DNA from: JAKLIN01 sp049288015 | GTDB taxonomy: Archaea > Nanobdellota > Nanobdellia > Pacearchaeales > GW2011-AR1 | Length of the DNA: 64,000 nucleotides | Assembly (NCBI GenBank): GCA_049288015.1 | Contig: JBAQGX010000004.1 | Location: 1-64,000, forward strand | Direction: 5' to 3' | In this document: one piece after another, positions 43,579-52,430 of the stretch | Layout: every line of letters begins with the position of its first letter | How positions within the stretch are numbered: the first letter of the stretch is position 1 | Program-made: the position numbers and the translations under genes | Notes under the pieces: generated by a model | The model's database searches: none | What the model was told of the DNA's origin: nothing | Seen by the model: only the letters and a program-made list of their open reading frames with translations

Positions 43579-44505
43579 TTAATCTTTTTCACTTTCTTCT
43601 GATTTAGTCTCTAAATCTATACTACTGTTCCCTGTTATTGCTGAGTCTACAAGTTTGGCCATAACCCCCATAAATTCATTTGTCCTATCTTGCCACATAT
43701 CAATCTCGACACCCTTCATATCACCTAATTCCCCATGAGAAATCTTTTTGTATAAAAATAATAAGTCTCTATACCAAGTTACATACTTCATCTTCAAACT
43801 TCCTTCACTTACAAATGTTTCCTTTAAATTTAAAGGAATATGTTCTGGTGAAGGGGGAAGAATATTTCTTGAAATAAGTGCTGCATGGGCCGAATCTACC
43901 ATTGCCCAGTACAATCCATCAATTGCGCCAAGTTCTGAAGTTTTACTCCTTAGAAAGTGTTGAGGTGCTCTTTGAAGACAACTATAAACAGCTTCAGGAG
44001 TAGATCTTATTTTTCCCTTGAGAAGCAAAAATTTAAGTGGTTCAAAAAATCCTCCAAAATCGATTATTGACTCTCCATATCTTATTACATTAATAATTAC
44101 GGGATCGCCCCTCATCAAATCTTCCCACCAAGTGCTCAATTTTACTGTATTTATATGTAAGTTCTTTTTGTATGGATTTCTTCTTAACAATTTATCCAAC
44201 TCTTCCCTATACCAGGCGATAAGTTCCTGATCCCAATCTATTGATACATCATCTATTATAATTATTATATCGATATCTGAACCTGGAACAGTGGTTTGTT
44301 TTGCTGTTGAGCCAAAAAGTACAACTGATTTAACAATTTTATTAAATCTCTCATAAGCCTTTGTTGCAAAGTCCATTGCAATTTCAGAATCTTTTGTTAT
44401 GTTAAGAGTCGGAAATTCTTTTGGACTAGCCAATTTTTTAACAGACCTTACTTTATAAGGGAGTTTTTTATTTGGCAATTTAGAATGTGCTTTTCTTTTC
44501 ACCAT
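43579..44505 (-). CDS. nucleotidyltransferase-domain protein, short form
   Basis: 308 residues. The nucleotidyltransferase motif FGSTAKQTTVPGSDIDIII lies at about 64-82 (GS at 65-66, D77 and D79). The C-terminal half shares the STPEAVYSCL and PPSPEHIPL blocks with the 602-residue protein at 38649, but lacks that protein's long N-terminal domain and coiled tail. Substrate unknown. A TTTAAAAA box lies about 34 nt before the ATG. Confidence 0.78.
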   Translation of the reverse strand: MVKRKAHSKLPNKKLPYKVRSVKKLASPKEFPTLNITKDSEIAMDFATKAYERFNKIVKSVVLFGSTAKQTTVPGSDIDIIIIIDDVSIDWDQELIAWYREELDKLLRRNPYKKNLHINTVKLSTWWEDLMRGDPVIINVIRYGESIIDFGGFFEPLKFLLLKGKIRSTPEAVYSCLQRAPQHFLRSKTSELGAIDGLYWAMVDSAHAALISRNILPPSPEHIPLNLKETFVSEGSLKMKYVTWYRDLLFLYKKISHGELGDMKGVEIDMWQDRTNEFMGVMAKLVDSAITGNSSIDLETKSEESEKD

Positions 44506-44562
44506 CTTATTGTTATAGTAAACTCAGCCGGTTTTTAAATATTTTCGAAAATATATTTTAGA

Positions 44563-44829
44563 CTACTTCCTTTTAATTAATAAAACCAATGAAGCTAAAA
44601 ATGAAATAGCTCCAATCAAACCTAGAAGTATATTTTTCCCTACGGCTGTTCCGATAACCCCTCCATTTAAATTCATACCTGAAGAGGCAATCAAAGCAAC
44701 TCCAAGTACTCCTAAGATTAGTGCTATAATTTTCTCATGACTGACATAAGTTTCTATTCCTTGAATAAATTTTTTATAATTATTTTTATTCTTTCGCACA
44801 GACCTTACTCCTCTTTTTGATTTTGCCAT
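44563..44829 (-). CDS. small two-helix membrane protein
   Basis: 88 residues: a very basic start (KSKRGVRSVRKNKNNYKK), then two membrane helices (IIALILGVLGVALIASSGM and ILLGLIGAISFLASLVLLI). A TATA-like TATATTAA lies about 30 nt before the ATG. Function unknown. Confidence 0.6.
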   Translation of the reverse strand: MAKSKRGVRSVRKNKNNYKKFIQGIETYVSHEKIIALILGVLGVALIASSGMNLNGGVIGTAVGKNILLGLIGAISFLASLVLLIKRK

Positions 44830-44860
44830 TGTACAATTATTATAATGTTAGTTAATATAT

Positions 44861-46615
44861 TTATTCCATAGGAGTTCCAGACATTCTGCTTCTTCCTGTT
44901 TGTTTTTGTCCTCCAAGCTCTACTGGAAGCGATGAAAATCCAGAACCCATAGTTTCGTAATTTCCCTGTGGAAGCATTTGCCCGTAACCTCCAAAATATC
45001 CCTGAACTCCAACTGACTGATTCCAGTAGGGAGCCATTTTCATCCCATAAATAGGAGAACCAAATGCTTCAAGAGTTTCTTGGAACGGAGACGTTTTGAA
45101 ATGCTGCCACCAATTTCCTGCTTCAATAACCTTCCTTGCTTCAAACCCTTTTTCACCCAACTTCTCCATTATTTGTTTTATTGGAACATTTCCCATACCC
45201 ATAGGTAATTCTGTATGTTCAAATCCAAAATTATCAGATAGATGTATATGCTTGACAAAAGGTGCAACTTTTTCAGATTCCTTGATAATATCTTCTTCAT
45301 TATATCCATACTTTCTAATCATATTAATGTGACCAACATCCCAAGTTACACCAATCAATTTGTTTGCCTGTTCTCTTGCTTCCTTTTCATTTATTCCTGA
45401 TTGTTTCGCACCTTCAACAAATTTATCCCTCGCAGTATCAACGAGTCTTTTCAAATCTTCTGCTCTTGACAAACCCCCTCCTGCAGGAGGATTTTCAATA
45501 CTTATTATTGGTGCGGTATTTTTGAATTCTTTATAAGAATTTAACGCAACATTAGCAAAAGTTATCGCTGTTTTATCAATTGCAAAATCTTCAAGAGGTT
45601 TGTAAATTTCCGGAACAGGTGCAGAGCTTAATCCTCTCATTAGCCTATCTATTGCCCTGGACTCTCCCGAAAGACCTGCTCCCTCATTTTCTTTAAGAGA
45701 CTTCCTGAAATCATCGGAAATTTTTATCATAACTTCTTTGTCTCCATATTTATACCCTTTTTCAAATATATTATTCAAATGTTTATGGATTTCGTGCAGT
45801 TCAAGCCCGGCATTATTATATCTGGAATAAGTATCTCTTTCGGTTGGAGTCAAATTTTCTGGTTTTATTCCCGAACTTAACTTTTTCTGTATCTCATAAA
45901 AAATAGGTTCAGTTTCACCTATCATTCTGTCTGCTCTCTCTTTTATTGCAACCAAATTTGATATTGAATCATTCCATTCTGTTGAATTCCTAATTTCCAC
46001 CTGATCTTTTGCACTGACTTCATAACCCGCGTTTAGCTCTTCTTGATTCATACGGGGATAGTATAGTGTCTCTTGCCTTGCAGCAGCCACTTGACCAGTC
46101 TCTTGGTTAATAACAGGAATCATAACAATTTGTTCCTCTTTTTTTGTTTTCTTATACTCTGGACCTGCCCATCCGTTAGATGAATGAAAAGTAATTGGAA
46201 TATTTCCCTCTGGGCTAAGCTCGTGGCCTCTTCTAACATTTGAAAGCAACTGTCTCTCCGCTTCTTCCCTTGCATACTCGCTATATCCCCCTTGTGTCGA
46301 GAATCCGGAAGGCTCAACCAAGATCCCATGAAGAGAAATATCAACTCCGGTAAGCTTACTTAATCTTTTTACTTCTGTTAGTTGTTGATTTGGAATTGAT
46401 TCAAAAACATCTGGTTGAATTGCAGAAATTTCAATTTCTTTTGCTCCAGACTGCAATTTCGTCGAGACTTCACTAAGAATATTTGCAACTCTTGGATCTG
46501 TTGCCATTCCAAATTGCCCTGCATTGGGTCTCCCTCCTTTGTAATACATCCCAGAATTTGAATCTAAAGAGGAATATCCTCCCTGATAAATATCTTCTAT
46601 ATGATAATCACCCAT
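44861..46615 (-). CDS. xylose-isomerase-like TIM-barrel protein
   Basis: 584 residues. Strand ends typical of the AP-endonuclease-2/sugar-isomerase TIM barrel are visible: AKEIEISAI, VDISLHG, NIPITFHSSNG, IISIENPPAGG, IGVTWDVGHIN, VKHIHLSDN and RKVIEAGNWW, with His, Glu and Asp residues suited to metal binding. A long helical insertion (about 230-330) and a Gly/Gln-rich tail (GYFGGYGQMLPQGNYETMG) are unusual. It could act on DNA lesions or on a sugar; which is not decidable. It sits in the cluster of unknown genes. Confidence 0.75.
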   Translation of the reverse strand: MGDYHIEDIYQGGYSSLDSNSGMYYKGGRPNAGQFGMATDPRVANILSEVSTKLQSGAKEIEISAIQPDVFESIPNQQLTEVKRLSKLTGVDISLHGILVEPSGFSTQGGYSEYAREEAERQLLSNVRRGHELSPEGNIPITFHSSNGWAGPEYKKTKKEEQIVMIPVINQETGQVAAARQETLYYPRMNQEELNAGYEVSAKDQVEIRNSTEWNDSISNLVAIKERADRMIGETEPIFYEIQKKLSSGIKPENLTPTERDTYSRYNNAGLELHEIHKHLNNIFEKGYKYGDKEVMIKISDDFRKSLKENEGAGLSGESRAIDRLMRGLSSAPVPEIYKPLEDFAIDKTAITFANVALNSYKEFKNTAPIISIENPPAGGGLSRAEDLKRLVDTARDKFVEGAKQSGINEKEAREQANKLIGVTWDVGHINMIRKYGYNEEDIIKESEKVAPFVKHIHLSDNFGFEHTELPMGMGNVPIKQIMEKLGEKGFEARKVIEAGNWWQHFKTSPFQETLEAFGSPIYGMKMAPYWNQSVGVQGYFGGYGQMLPQGNYETMGSGFSSLPVELGGQKQTGRSRMSGTPME

Positions 46616-46653
46616 TTTGTTCTTTTTTAATTAATGAATTTTAATTTATTAAT

Positions 46654-47076
46654 CTATTTGTTATCTTCCTTTGAATTCTCTTTTGAACCCTTCTTCTCTG
46701 AATAAACTCCTGGTGTTTCTTCGTTGTATTTGTGCTCTGTATATTTCTTGTCATATTTATTGCTGGAATAAATTTTTCCTTTTGACTCTCTATCTTTTAA
46801 TCTAGGGGCAAATATGACTCCACTTTCCAAGGGGCTTTGTACTGCAATATTATCATGAGACTTTCCTGTTATAAGTATCCTAGAAAAATCTTCTTGGAAA
46901 CCAATTTCGATATCGTCATCAAATTCATCGTCAATAAATTCTTCTTGGGATATTTCTTTCTTGTCTGGTTTTATCTCAATTATTTTATTTTTCCTAATTT
47001 CGCTTTCCAGACTCTGTTTTTTAGGAATGATCTGAACTTTTTCTTTCTTAGAACTCTTTTTGTTTGCTTTCTTCAT
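46654..47076 (-). CDS. disordered charged protein, about 140 aa
   Basis: I place the start at 47076, 1 nt after the stop of the gene before it; an extended frame upstream overlaps that gene. The product opens with a basic stretch (KKANKKSSKKEKVQIIPKK), then an acidic patch (FIDDEFDDDIEIGFQED), a short ordered part (RILITGKSHDNIAVQSP) and a Lys/Ser-rich tail. It looks like a linker or binding partner of the 492-residue protein with which it is co-transcribed. Confidence 0.55.
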   Translation of the reverse strand: MKKANKKSSKKEKVQIIPKKQSLESEIRKNKIIEIKPDKKEISQEEFIDDEFDDDIEIGFQEDFSRILITGKSHDNIAVQSPLESGVIFAPRLKDRESKGKIYSSNKYDKKYTEHKYNEETPGVYSEKKGSKENSKEDNK

Positions 47077-47077
47077 A

Positions 47078-48556
47078 TTAAGGATAACTTGGCATTCCGT
47101 GTGCTTTTTTGTAAATATCAAATAAAGTGAAAGTAGTATCTGTTGCACTTTTATCAACTATGGGCCTAAGGAGATTTTTCTCAATATAATTTTCAGGCTT
47201 CGCAAACTTTATTTCCTCTTTATTTGATTTTGGACCAGAACTAGAATTTGCACTTGATTTATTATAAAACCCTAACATGGCCAAAAATGGATTTGACATA
47301 TCTTTACCTTTTTCTTGTTTCTTTTCTGCATTATCCTCTTCTTTAAGAAATTCATCAATATCTCCCTGCAACTCCTCAAGACTTCCTGTAGTTGCACCTT
47401 CTATTAATTTTAACGCATCTTCAACATCTGACTTTGTGAGTTCATTATTCATAAGATCTAATTCTTCGCTATTCAAAGAGTATGCTGAAAATGTTATTTC
47501 TGTTCTTCCTCCAAAAACATAATGAGATTGATAAGGAGAAGTTTTCTGAGGAATTCCTCTAAAATTAAATTCAACAATAATACAACTGCTGTAAGATCTT
47601 TTCAATTCTTTTTTTTCATCCATTATAAGAATCTCTTTTGGAAGTTTTCCTTCTTCAACAGCGCCTTTTAAATCTAGTTTTGATTTTCCTAATAAAGTAA
47701 GCTCAAGAAGGATTGTATTAAATGATTTAACAAGTGAAGCTTGTCGAGAGTTATCTTTCATCTCCAACTGTTGAGCCGCTTTCAAATAAGGTTTTGCCCA
47801 ACGTGCATATAATTTTACGCTGTTGACTTGACTTTTCAAATACTTTCTTTCAATTTCATATCTTTTCTTTAGTTCTTTTTCAGATTCGGAAAGCCAAAGA
47901 TTAAATTCGCTTATTCTCTGTTTTAATATTCTTTTTACTCTATCATTCAAATCAACTTTATCTGCCTGTTTTTCATCTTGAACGAACAGAAAAGCATCTA
48001 CTAAAGTTTGATATCCCATCTGTCCACCAAAGGCCATAGCTTTCATGCTAGAATTTCCTTTGCTAATATCTACTTTATCCATCCATATTTGCTTAAGTGA
48101 TAGCAAAGCAGCTTCTTTCAAGTCCTTGTCCTGTGATTTTAAATTGTCATAACCTTCGATTCTTATTTTAAACTCTTTTAAGTCATAGACTAAATTCAAA
48201 ATACTTCTCACAACATTATTTATATCTCCTAAAATTTTTGTTGCCTGCTGCTGCATTATCGTTGCTCTTTGTCCGAGTTCTGCAAAGTGTCCGCTTCCAG
48301 GAGAAGATGTAAAATTATCAAATAGTTTTTCCGGTGAAAGTCTCATATCAGTCATAAGGTCAAGGAGAAAAAAATAAATTGGTTCAAGGGTTTCTGCAGA
48401 AGAATCATAAACTAACTGATGTTTAGACAAGGGCTTTGGATCAACTTCATCCGCAGGAATTTTATCGGGAGTGATATATTTTTTCAGAAGCTCATCTTTG
48501 TTTTTGGCATAAAGATATGGATTAACTTTACCAATGATCTGATGGATTGATGCCAT
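47078..48556 (-). CDS. hypothetical helical protein, 492 aa
   Basis: I recognise no family. Mostly helical and soluble: FLLDLMTDMRLSPEKLFDN, a long helix pair around KEFKIRIEGYDNLKSQDKD, RYEIERKYLKSQVNSVKLY, then a beta-rich module (SSCIIVEFNFRGIP, YVFGGRTEITFSAYSLN), an acidic segment (DIDEFLKEEDNAEKKQE) and a conserved-looking C-terminus (LFDIYKKAHGMPSYP). Promoter about 27 nt before the ATG; divergent from the gene at 48633 with a shared 76-nt spacer. Likely a structural or complex-forming protein. Confidence 0.6.
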   Translation of the reverse strand: MASIHQIIGKVNPYLYAKNKDELLKKYITPDKIPADEVDPKPLSKHQLVYDSSAETLEPIYFFLLDLMTDMRLSPEKLFDNFTSSPGSGHFAELGQRATIMQQQATKILGDINNVVRSILNLVYDLKEFKIRIEGYDNLKSQDKDLKEAALLSLKQIWMDKVDISKGNSSMKAMAFGGQMGYQTLVDAFLFVQDEKQADKVDLNDRVKRILKQRISEFNLWLSESEKELKKRYEIERKYLKSQVNSVKLYARWAKPYLKAAQQLEMKDNSRQASLVKSFNTILLELTLLGKSKLDLKGAVEEGKLPKEILIMDEKKELKRSYSSCIIVEFNFRGIPQKTSPYQSHYVFGGRTEITFSAYSLNSEELDLMNNELTKSDVEDALKLIEGATTGSLEELQGDIDEFLKEEDNAEKKQEKGKDMSNPFLAMLGFYNKSSANSSSGPKSNKEEIKFAKPENYIEKNLLRPIVDKSATDTTFTLFDIYKKAHGMPSYP

Positions 48557-48632
48557 TTGTAGAATAATACTTCTGTGTTTAAAAAATATTCTCCCGCAAT
48601 AATTTTAAAAATAGTATATGCATCTTACTACT

Positions 48633-49028
48633 ATGAGTTTGTTTAGCAAAAGTAAGGATAAAACGGTTGATTTTACAGGGAGATATGATAGACAAAAAGA
48701 GAAGATGGAAAACATCCAAGGACTCATGAGTAAAGTTCAAGGAAAAGTTATTATTGCTACACCTTCTCCTGCAGTAACTCCACAAGTATCAACTACCCCA
48801 AATAGTTTTGGATTTCTGGGGCAGATGGCTGCAGCATCAATGAGTTCTGGATCACAAATGTCTTCCTACCCTGAAGTAGATGAAAATTCGGATGACAAGA
48901 AAAAAAAATTAGCTACCAGGCTTATGGACATTACCGAGAAGCTAGAAGATCTTTCAACTCAAATTTATCACCTTCAACAAAGGGTTGAATTATTAGAAAG
49001 GAAAACAAAGAGCAGCGGTTTTGACTAA
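48633..49028 (+). CDS. coiled-coil protein, 131 aa
   Basis: TTTAAAAA is 29 nt before the ATG at 48633, which favours MSLFSKSKDK as start over an ATG 15 nt upstream. A basic head (TVDFTGRYDRQKEKMENIQG), a flexible Pro/Ser/Thr-rich middle (TPSPAVTPQVSTTP) and a C-terminal coiled coil (LMDITEKLEDLSTQIYHLQQ). No known family; the coil suggests oligomerisation. It lies next to the 492-residue gene and ahead of GluRS. Confidence 0.6.
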   Translation: MSLFSKSKDKTVDFTGRYDRQKEKMENIQGLMSKVQGKVIIATPSPAVTPQVSTTPNSFGFLGQMAAASMSSGSQMSSYPEVDENSDDKKKKLATRLMDITEKLEDLSTQIYHLQQRVELLERKTKSSGFD

Positions 49029-49058
49029 ATTTATAAATTCTGATTGTTTTTCACGATA

Positions 49059-50261
49059 ATGAAGAACTTTGATGAGATAACAAGAGCTTATGCAATAAAG
49101 AATGCCTTATCCTATGAGGGTAAAGCACAAATTGGTAGCGTTATTTCTTCTTTATTCCATGAAGGATTAAAGAAAGAGGATATGAAGAAATATGGAAAGG
49201 AAATTTCTAAAATAGTTGATGAAGTTAATTCATTATCTTTAGAAGATCAGAAGAAAGAATTTGAAAAGATAAAAGATTTTACTAGCGAGAGGCCATCAAG
49301 AGAAGGACTTCCTGAACTCCCAGATGTTCCAAAAACTGGAATTGTAACAAGATTCAGGCCTTCGCCATCCGGACCATTACATGTTGGGCATCTTATTTCA
49401 AATTTAATCTCATCATTGTATGTTAAAAAGTATGGTGGGAAATTTTATGTTATAATTGATGATACAAATCCCCAGACAATTGTTCCAGAGTCGTACAAAA
49501 AAATAAAGGATGACTGTGATTGGGTCTTTGGAAATGTGTATCAGTATCTTAATGCTTCAGACAGAATAGAATCATATTACAAGTTTGCTGAAGAACTAAT
49601 TGAAAAGAAAGCAGCTTATGTATGCACCTGCAGTTCAAATAATTTCAAAGAGTATATTGAAAAGGAAGAAAATTGCCCCTGTAGAAAATTAACTGTTAAA
49701 CAAAATTTAGAAAGGTGGAAAAGAATGCTTGATAAAAATGGATTTGGAGAGGGCGAAGCCGTCCTAAGATTCAAATCTGATATGAAACATAAAAATCCTG
49801 CAATGAGAGACTTTCCGCTAGCAAGAATAAATGAGACAGAACATCCTTTGCAAAAAAACAAATACAGAGTGTGGCCTCTTATGAATCTTGCAGTTGTGGC
49901 CGATGATATTGAACTTAAGATGACCCATATTATAAGAGGCAAGGATCACCGTGACAATGCGGAAAGGCAAAGAATGATATACAAAGTTTTCAATAAAAAA
50001 TTCCCATGGACTTTTTTTATTGGAAGAATTAAATTTACTGACTTAATATTATCCAAGAGAAAATTAACTGCAGCAATTGAAAGTGGAGAATTTTCCGGAG
50101 AAGAAGATGAGAGATTACCAACTATCGCCTCCTTGAGAAAGAGAGGATATAAACCAGAAGCTTTTGCAAAGTTCGTCGAGCAAAGAGGTCTGACAGAAGT
50201 TGATAAGGTCATTGGAAGCAAAGAATTCTTTCAAGTTATTGATCAATTCAGTAAAAACTAG
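49059..50261 (+). CDS. gltX: glutamyl-tRNA synthetase, apparently without anticodon-binding domain
   Basis: About 400 residues from the ATG at 49059 (TTTATAAA 29 nt upstream). The archaeal N-terminal helical part (1-95) leads to the class I catalytic core: RFRPSPSGPLHVGH (HIGH motif at 108-111), a Cys-rich insert (YVCTCSS, ENCPCRKL) that may bind zinc, IRGKDHRDNAERQ and LSKRK (KMSKS, near 332) followed by LPTIASLRKRGYKPEA. Archaeal GluRS proteins usually run to about 550-570 residues with C-terminal beta-barrels that read the anticodon; this one stops about 65 residues after LSKRK. Confidence 0.88.
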   Translation: MKNFDEITRAYAIKNALSYEGKAQIGSVISSLFHEGLKKEDMKKYGKEISKIVDEVNSLSLEDQKKEFEKIKDFTSERPSREGLPELPDVPKTGIVTRFRPSPSGPLHVGHLISNLISSLYVKKYGGKFYVIIDDTNPQTIVPESYKKIKDDCDWVFGNVYQYLNASDRIESYYKFAEELIEKKAAYVCTCSSNNFKEYIEKEENCPCRKLTVKQNLERWKRMLDKNGFGEGEAVLRFKSDMKHKNPAMRDFPLARINETEHPLQKNKYRVWPLMNLAVVADDIELKMTHIIRGKDHRDNAERQRMIYKVFNKKFPWTFFIGRIKFTDLILSKRKLTAAIESGEFSGEEDERLPTIASLRKRGYKPEAFAKFVEQRGLTEVDKVIGSKEFFQVIDQFSKN

Positions 50262-50311
50262 AAAAGTTTTTAAATAGAATGTTTCTTGTATACATAACTT
50301 GAAGGGTGAAA

Positions 50312-50767
50312 ATGAAAAAAAATAAGAGAGGTATTTCTTCGATAATCGCTACATTAATCTTGATTCTATTAACTATTGTTCTTGTAGGAATAGTTTGGAT
50401 TGTTGTAAATAACATTGTTAATACATCAACTAAGCAAGTTAACTCTGGTGCTCAATGCCTAAACTCTGCAGTTGAAGTTACTTCTGCATCTTGTAATGCA
50501 ACTTATTGTAATGTAACAATTCAAAGAACACTTGGAACGGACAACATATCTGGAGTAAGGTTAATTTTCACAAATGCATCGCAGGACAGTAATATATCTG
50601 ACGTTTCAGGGAATATATTAACATTGGCTTCTACATCTCAGCCAAATATATTTGAAGGTATATCCAGTGTTAATGAAGTTGACGCAGCTGTATATTTCAC
50701 AGATGCAGCAGGGAATAAGAATCCATGTAGTGGAGCTGCAAAATACAACACTGTTCAACAGTTTTAA
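50312..50767 (+). CDS. archaeal type IV pilin-like protein
   Basis: About 151 residues. MKKNKRG then ISSIIATLILILLTIVLVGIVW is a clear pilin leader and N-terminal helix, with cleavage expected after RG. The head has paired Cys (AQCLN, ASCNATYCNV, NPCSG) and sequons. The ATG at 50312 is preferred over the GTG at 50306; a GGGTG sequence just upstream could act as Shine-Dalgarno, and the TATA box (TTTTTAAATA near 50267) implies a short leader. It is a second pilin besides that at 18005. Confidence 0.85.
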   Translation: MKKNKRGISSIIATLILILLTIVLVGIVWIVVNNIVNTSTKQVNSGAQCLNSAVEVTSASCNATYCNVTIQRTLGTDNISGVRLIFTNASQDSNISDVSGNILTLASTSQPNIFEGISSVNEVDAAVYFTDAAGNKNPCSGAAKYNTVQQF

Positions 50768-50803
50768 TTCTTTAATTTTATACGTTCAATGGGCTTTGCA
50801 CAT

Positions 50804-51098
50804 TTAGTTAAGATGTAATTGTGCAATAAAATCTTGAAACTGTGCAAAATTAATATCTATTCCTAAAAGCAAAAGCTCCTGGCACAGAACACAAAGGTTG
50901 TGACAGACCATCCTGGAAAGAAGATCATTCTTTATGCCCGTCTCATTCCTCATGTTTGTCACATCTCCGAAGCGCTGCTTGATCATAAAGAATCCAGATT
51001 CCGCATTCGACCTTAAATGATATTTCTTCATAAATAATTCATTGTTATCTTCAAAGAACTTATGCATCTCCCGTTCAATGAGAATCTTTTTATAGTAT
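50804..51098 (-). mobile_element. C-terminal remnant of a DDE transposase
   Basis: An 87-codon frame (50804-51067), with recognisable homologous codons continuing to about 51098, matches the end of IS4/ISH3/IS1182-type DDE transposases: KKYHLRSNAESGFFMIKQRF contains the catalytic Glu region, then MRNETGIKNDLLSRMVCHN. The N-terminal part and the terminal repeats are missing. It ends just before tRNA-His, so it is a dead fragment at a common insertion site. Confidence 0.75.
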
Positions 51099-51117
51099 TT
51101 CTTCTACAATTTTCCAT

Positions 51118-51189
51118 GGTGGATGTAGTTCAGTGGCAGAACGCACGACTGTGGCTCGTGTAACGCGAGTTCGATTCTCGCTTTCCACC
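51118..51189 (+). tRNA. tRNA-His (GTG)
   Basis: G-1 (51118) faces discriminator C73 (51189), the His identity feature. Anticodon stem CACGA/TCGTG around CTGTGGC gives GTG. T arm GCGAG/CTCGC with loop TTCGATT. The acceptor has one T-T mismatch and one G-T pair near its base. It lies 55 nt upstream of hisS on the same strand. Confidence 0.93.
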
Positions 51190-51243
51190 CTCTATTTTGA
51201 AAAAGTATAAAAGCTGAAAATACTACTCTTATTCAAGAGGAAA

Positions 51244-52386
51244 ATGACAAGCGAATTAGTCAAGGGATTCAGGGATTTTACGGGGGAAGAAGCAGAAAAA
51301 ATTGCCGAAATAAAGAAGATAATTTTAAAGAATTTCGAGAAGTATGGATTCCAACCTGCAGAAACTCCCGTTATTGAACACGAAGATTTTGTTGAAGGAG
51401 AAAATGGAAAGGATGAAGCCGTTTCAGATATATTCAAGTTAAAGGATAGAGGGAAAAGAAGCCTTGCATTAAGATATGAATTTACTTTCCAACTTAAGAG
51501 GTTAATGAATAATAAGAAGCTTCCTTACAAAAGATATGAAATGGGTCCTGTTTTTCGTGATGAACCTGTTTCTTTAAACAGATTGAGACAGTTTACACAG
51601 TGTGATGTTGATATTATTGGAACTTCTGAAATTCAAACAAGAGATGAGGCAGAAATACTCTCACTTACAGATGATATTCTTAGAGAACTGAACATAAAGC
51701 ATATTATTCTTATTAATAGCAGGAAGCTTCTTAATGAAATACTTGATGATCTAAAAATAAAAAACAAAAGAGAAGATATTCTTAGAGAAGTTGATAAATT
51801 TGATAAACTGTCTGAAAAAGAAATAAGAGAAAATTTGAAAAAGCTTAAGGCAGAAAAAATAATTGACGCATTAAAGCAGAAAGAGGATTATTTCAACAAG
51901 TTTGAGGGGTATAAAGATATTATTAGCCTTATTGATTATTGTAGAATTTACGGAATGGAAGTAAAGTTTTCCCCGACTCTTATAAGAGGGTTGAGTTATT
52001 ATAACGGAATGGTATTTGAAACAAAGGCAGAAGGAATAAAAGAAACAATAATTGCAGGAGGAAGTTATAAGTTCAATGATGTTCAATGTACTGGAATTTC
52101 TTTCGGGATAGAAAGGCTTTCGATTGTTTCGAATGTTAAGTTAGATAAGGAAAAATATCTTGTTGTTTCACTTGGAGAAGATAGAGACTCAATAAAGCTT
52201 GCCCAAAAAATTAGAAGAGAAAATAAAGAAGTTTCAATATTCTATGGAAAACCAACAAAAGCACTTGAATATGCAAATTCATACAAACTTAACAAAGTTA
52301 TTTTTGTTGGTGAAAAAGAAGTTCATTCTGGTAAATTTAAGGTAAAAGATATGAACTCAGGAAAAGAATCAGATCTAAAAATTTAA
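51244..52386 (+). CDS. hisS: histidyl-tRNA synthetase
   Basis: 380 residues, a little short for the family (about 410-430). Class II motif 1 region, motif 2 KRYEMGPVFRDEPVSLNRLRQFTQCDVDIIG, the His-specific signatures LIRGLSYYNGMVFE and GGSYKFNDVQCTGISFGIERLS (motif 3) are all present. A compact C-terminal anticodon-binding domain (YLVVSLGEDRDSIKLAQKIR) follows. TATA-like GTATAAAA at 51205 gives a leader of about 10 nt. It follows tRNA-His, its own substrate. Confidence 0.96.
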   Translation: MTSELVKGFRDFTGEEAEKIAEIKKIILKNFEKYGFQPAETPVIEHEDFVEGENGKDEAVSDIFKLKDRGKRSLALRYEFTFQLKRLMNNKKLPYKRYEMGPVFRDEPVSLNRLRQFTQCDVDIIGTSEIQTRDEAEILSLTDDILRELNIKHIILINSRKLLNEILDDLKIKNKREDILREVDKFDKLSEKEIRENLKKLKAEKIIDALKQKEDYFNKFEGYKDIISLIDYCRIYGMEVKFSPTLIRGLSYYNGMVFETKAEGIKETIIAGGSYKFNDVQCTGISFGIERLSIVSNVKLDKEKYLVVSLGEDRDSIKLAQKIRRENKEVSIFYGKPTKALEYANSYKLNKVIFVGEKEVHSGKFKVKDMNSGKESDLKI

Positions 52387-52401
52387 TTACCAAAAAATAA
52401 G

Positions 52402-52409
52402 TTTATAAA
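52402..52409 (+). promoter_or_regulatory. TATA box of the 201-aa membrane protein gene
   Basis: TTTATAAA, first T exactly 29 nt before the ATG at 52431. Confidence 0.6.
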
Positions 52410-52430
52410 TTCTTAATATCTTTCTCTGTT

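Noticed and set aside
47077..47157. N-terminal extension of the 140-residue charged protein
   Set aside because: It overlaps the end of the 492-residue gene and has unlike composition; the ATG at 47076 directly follows that gene's stop.
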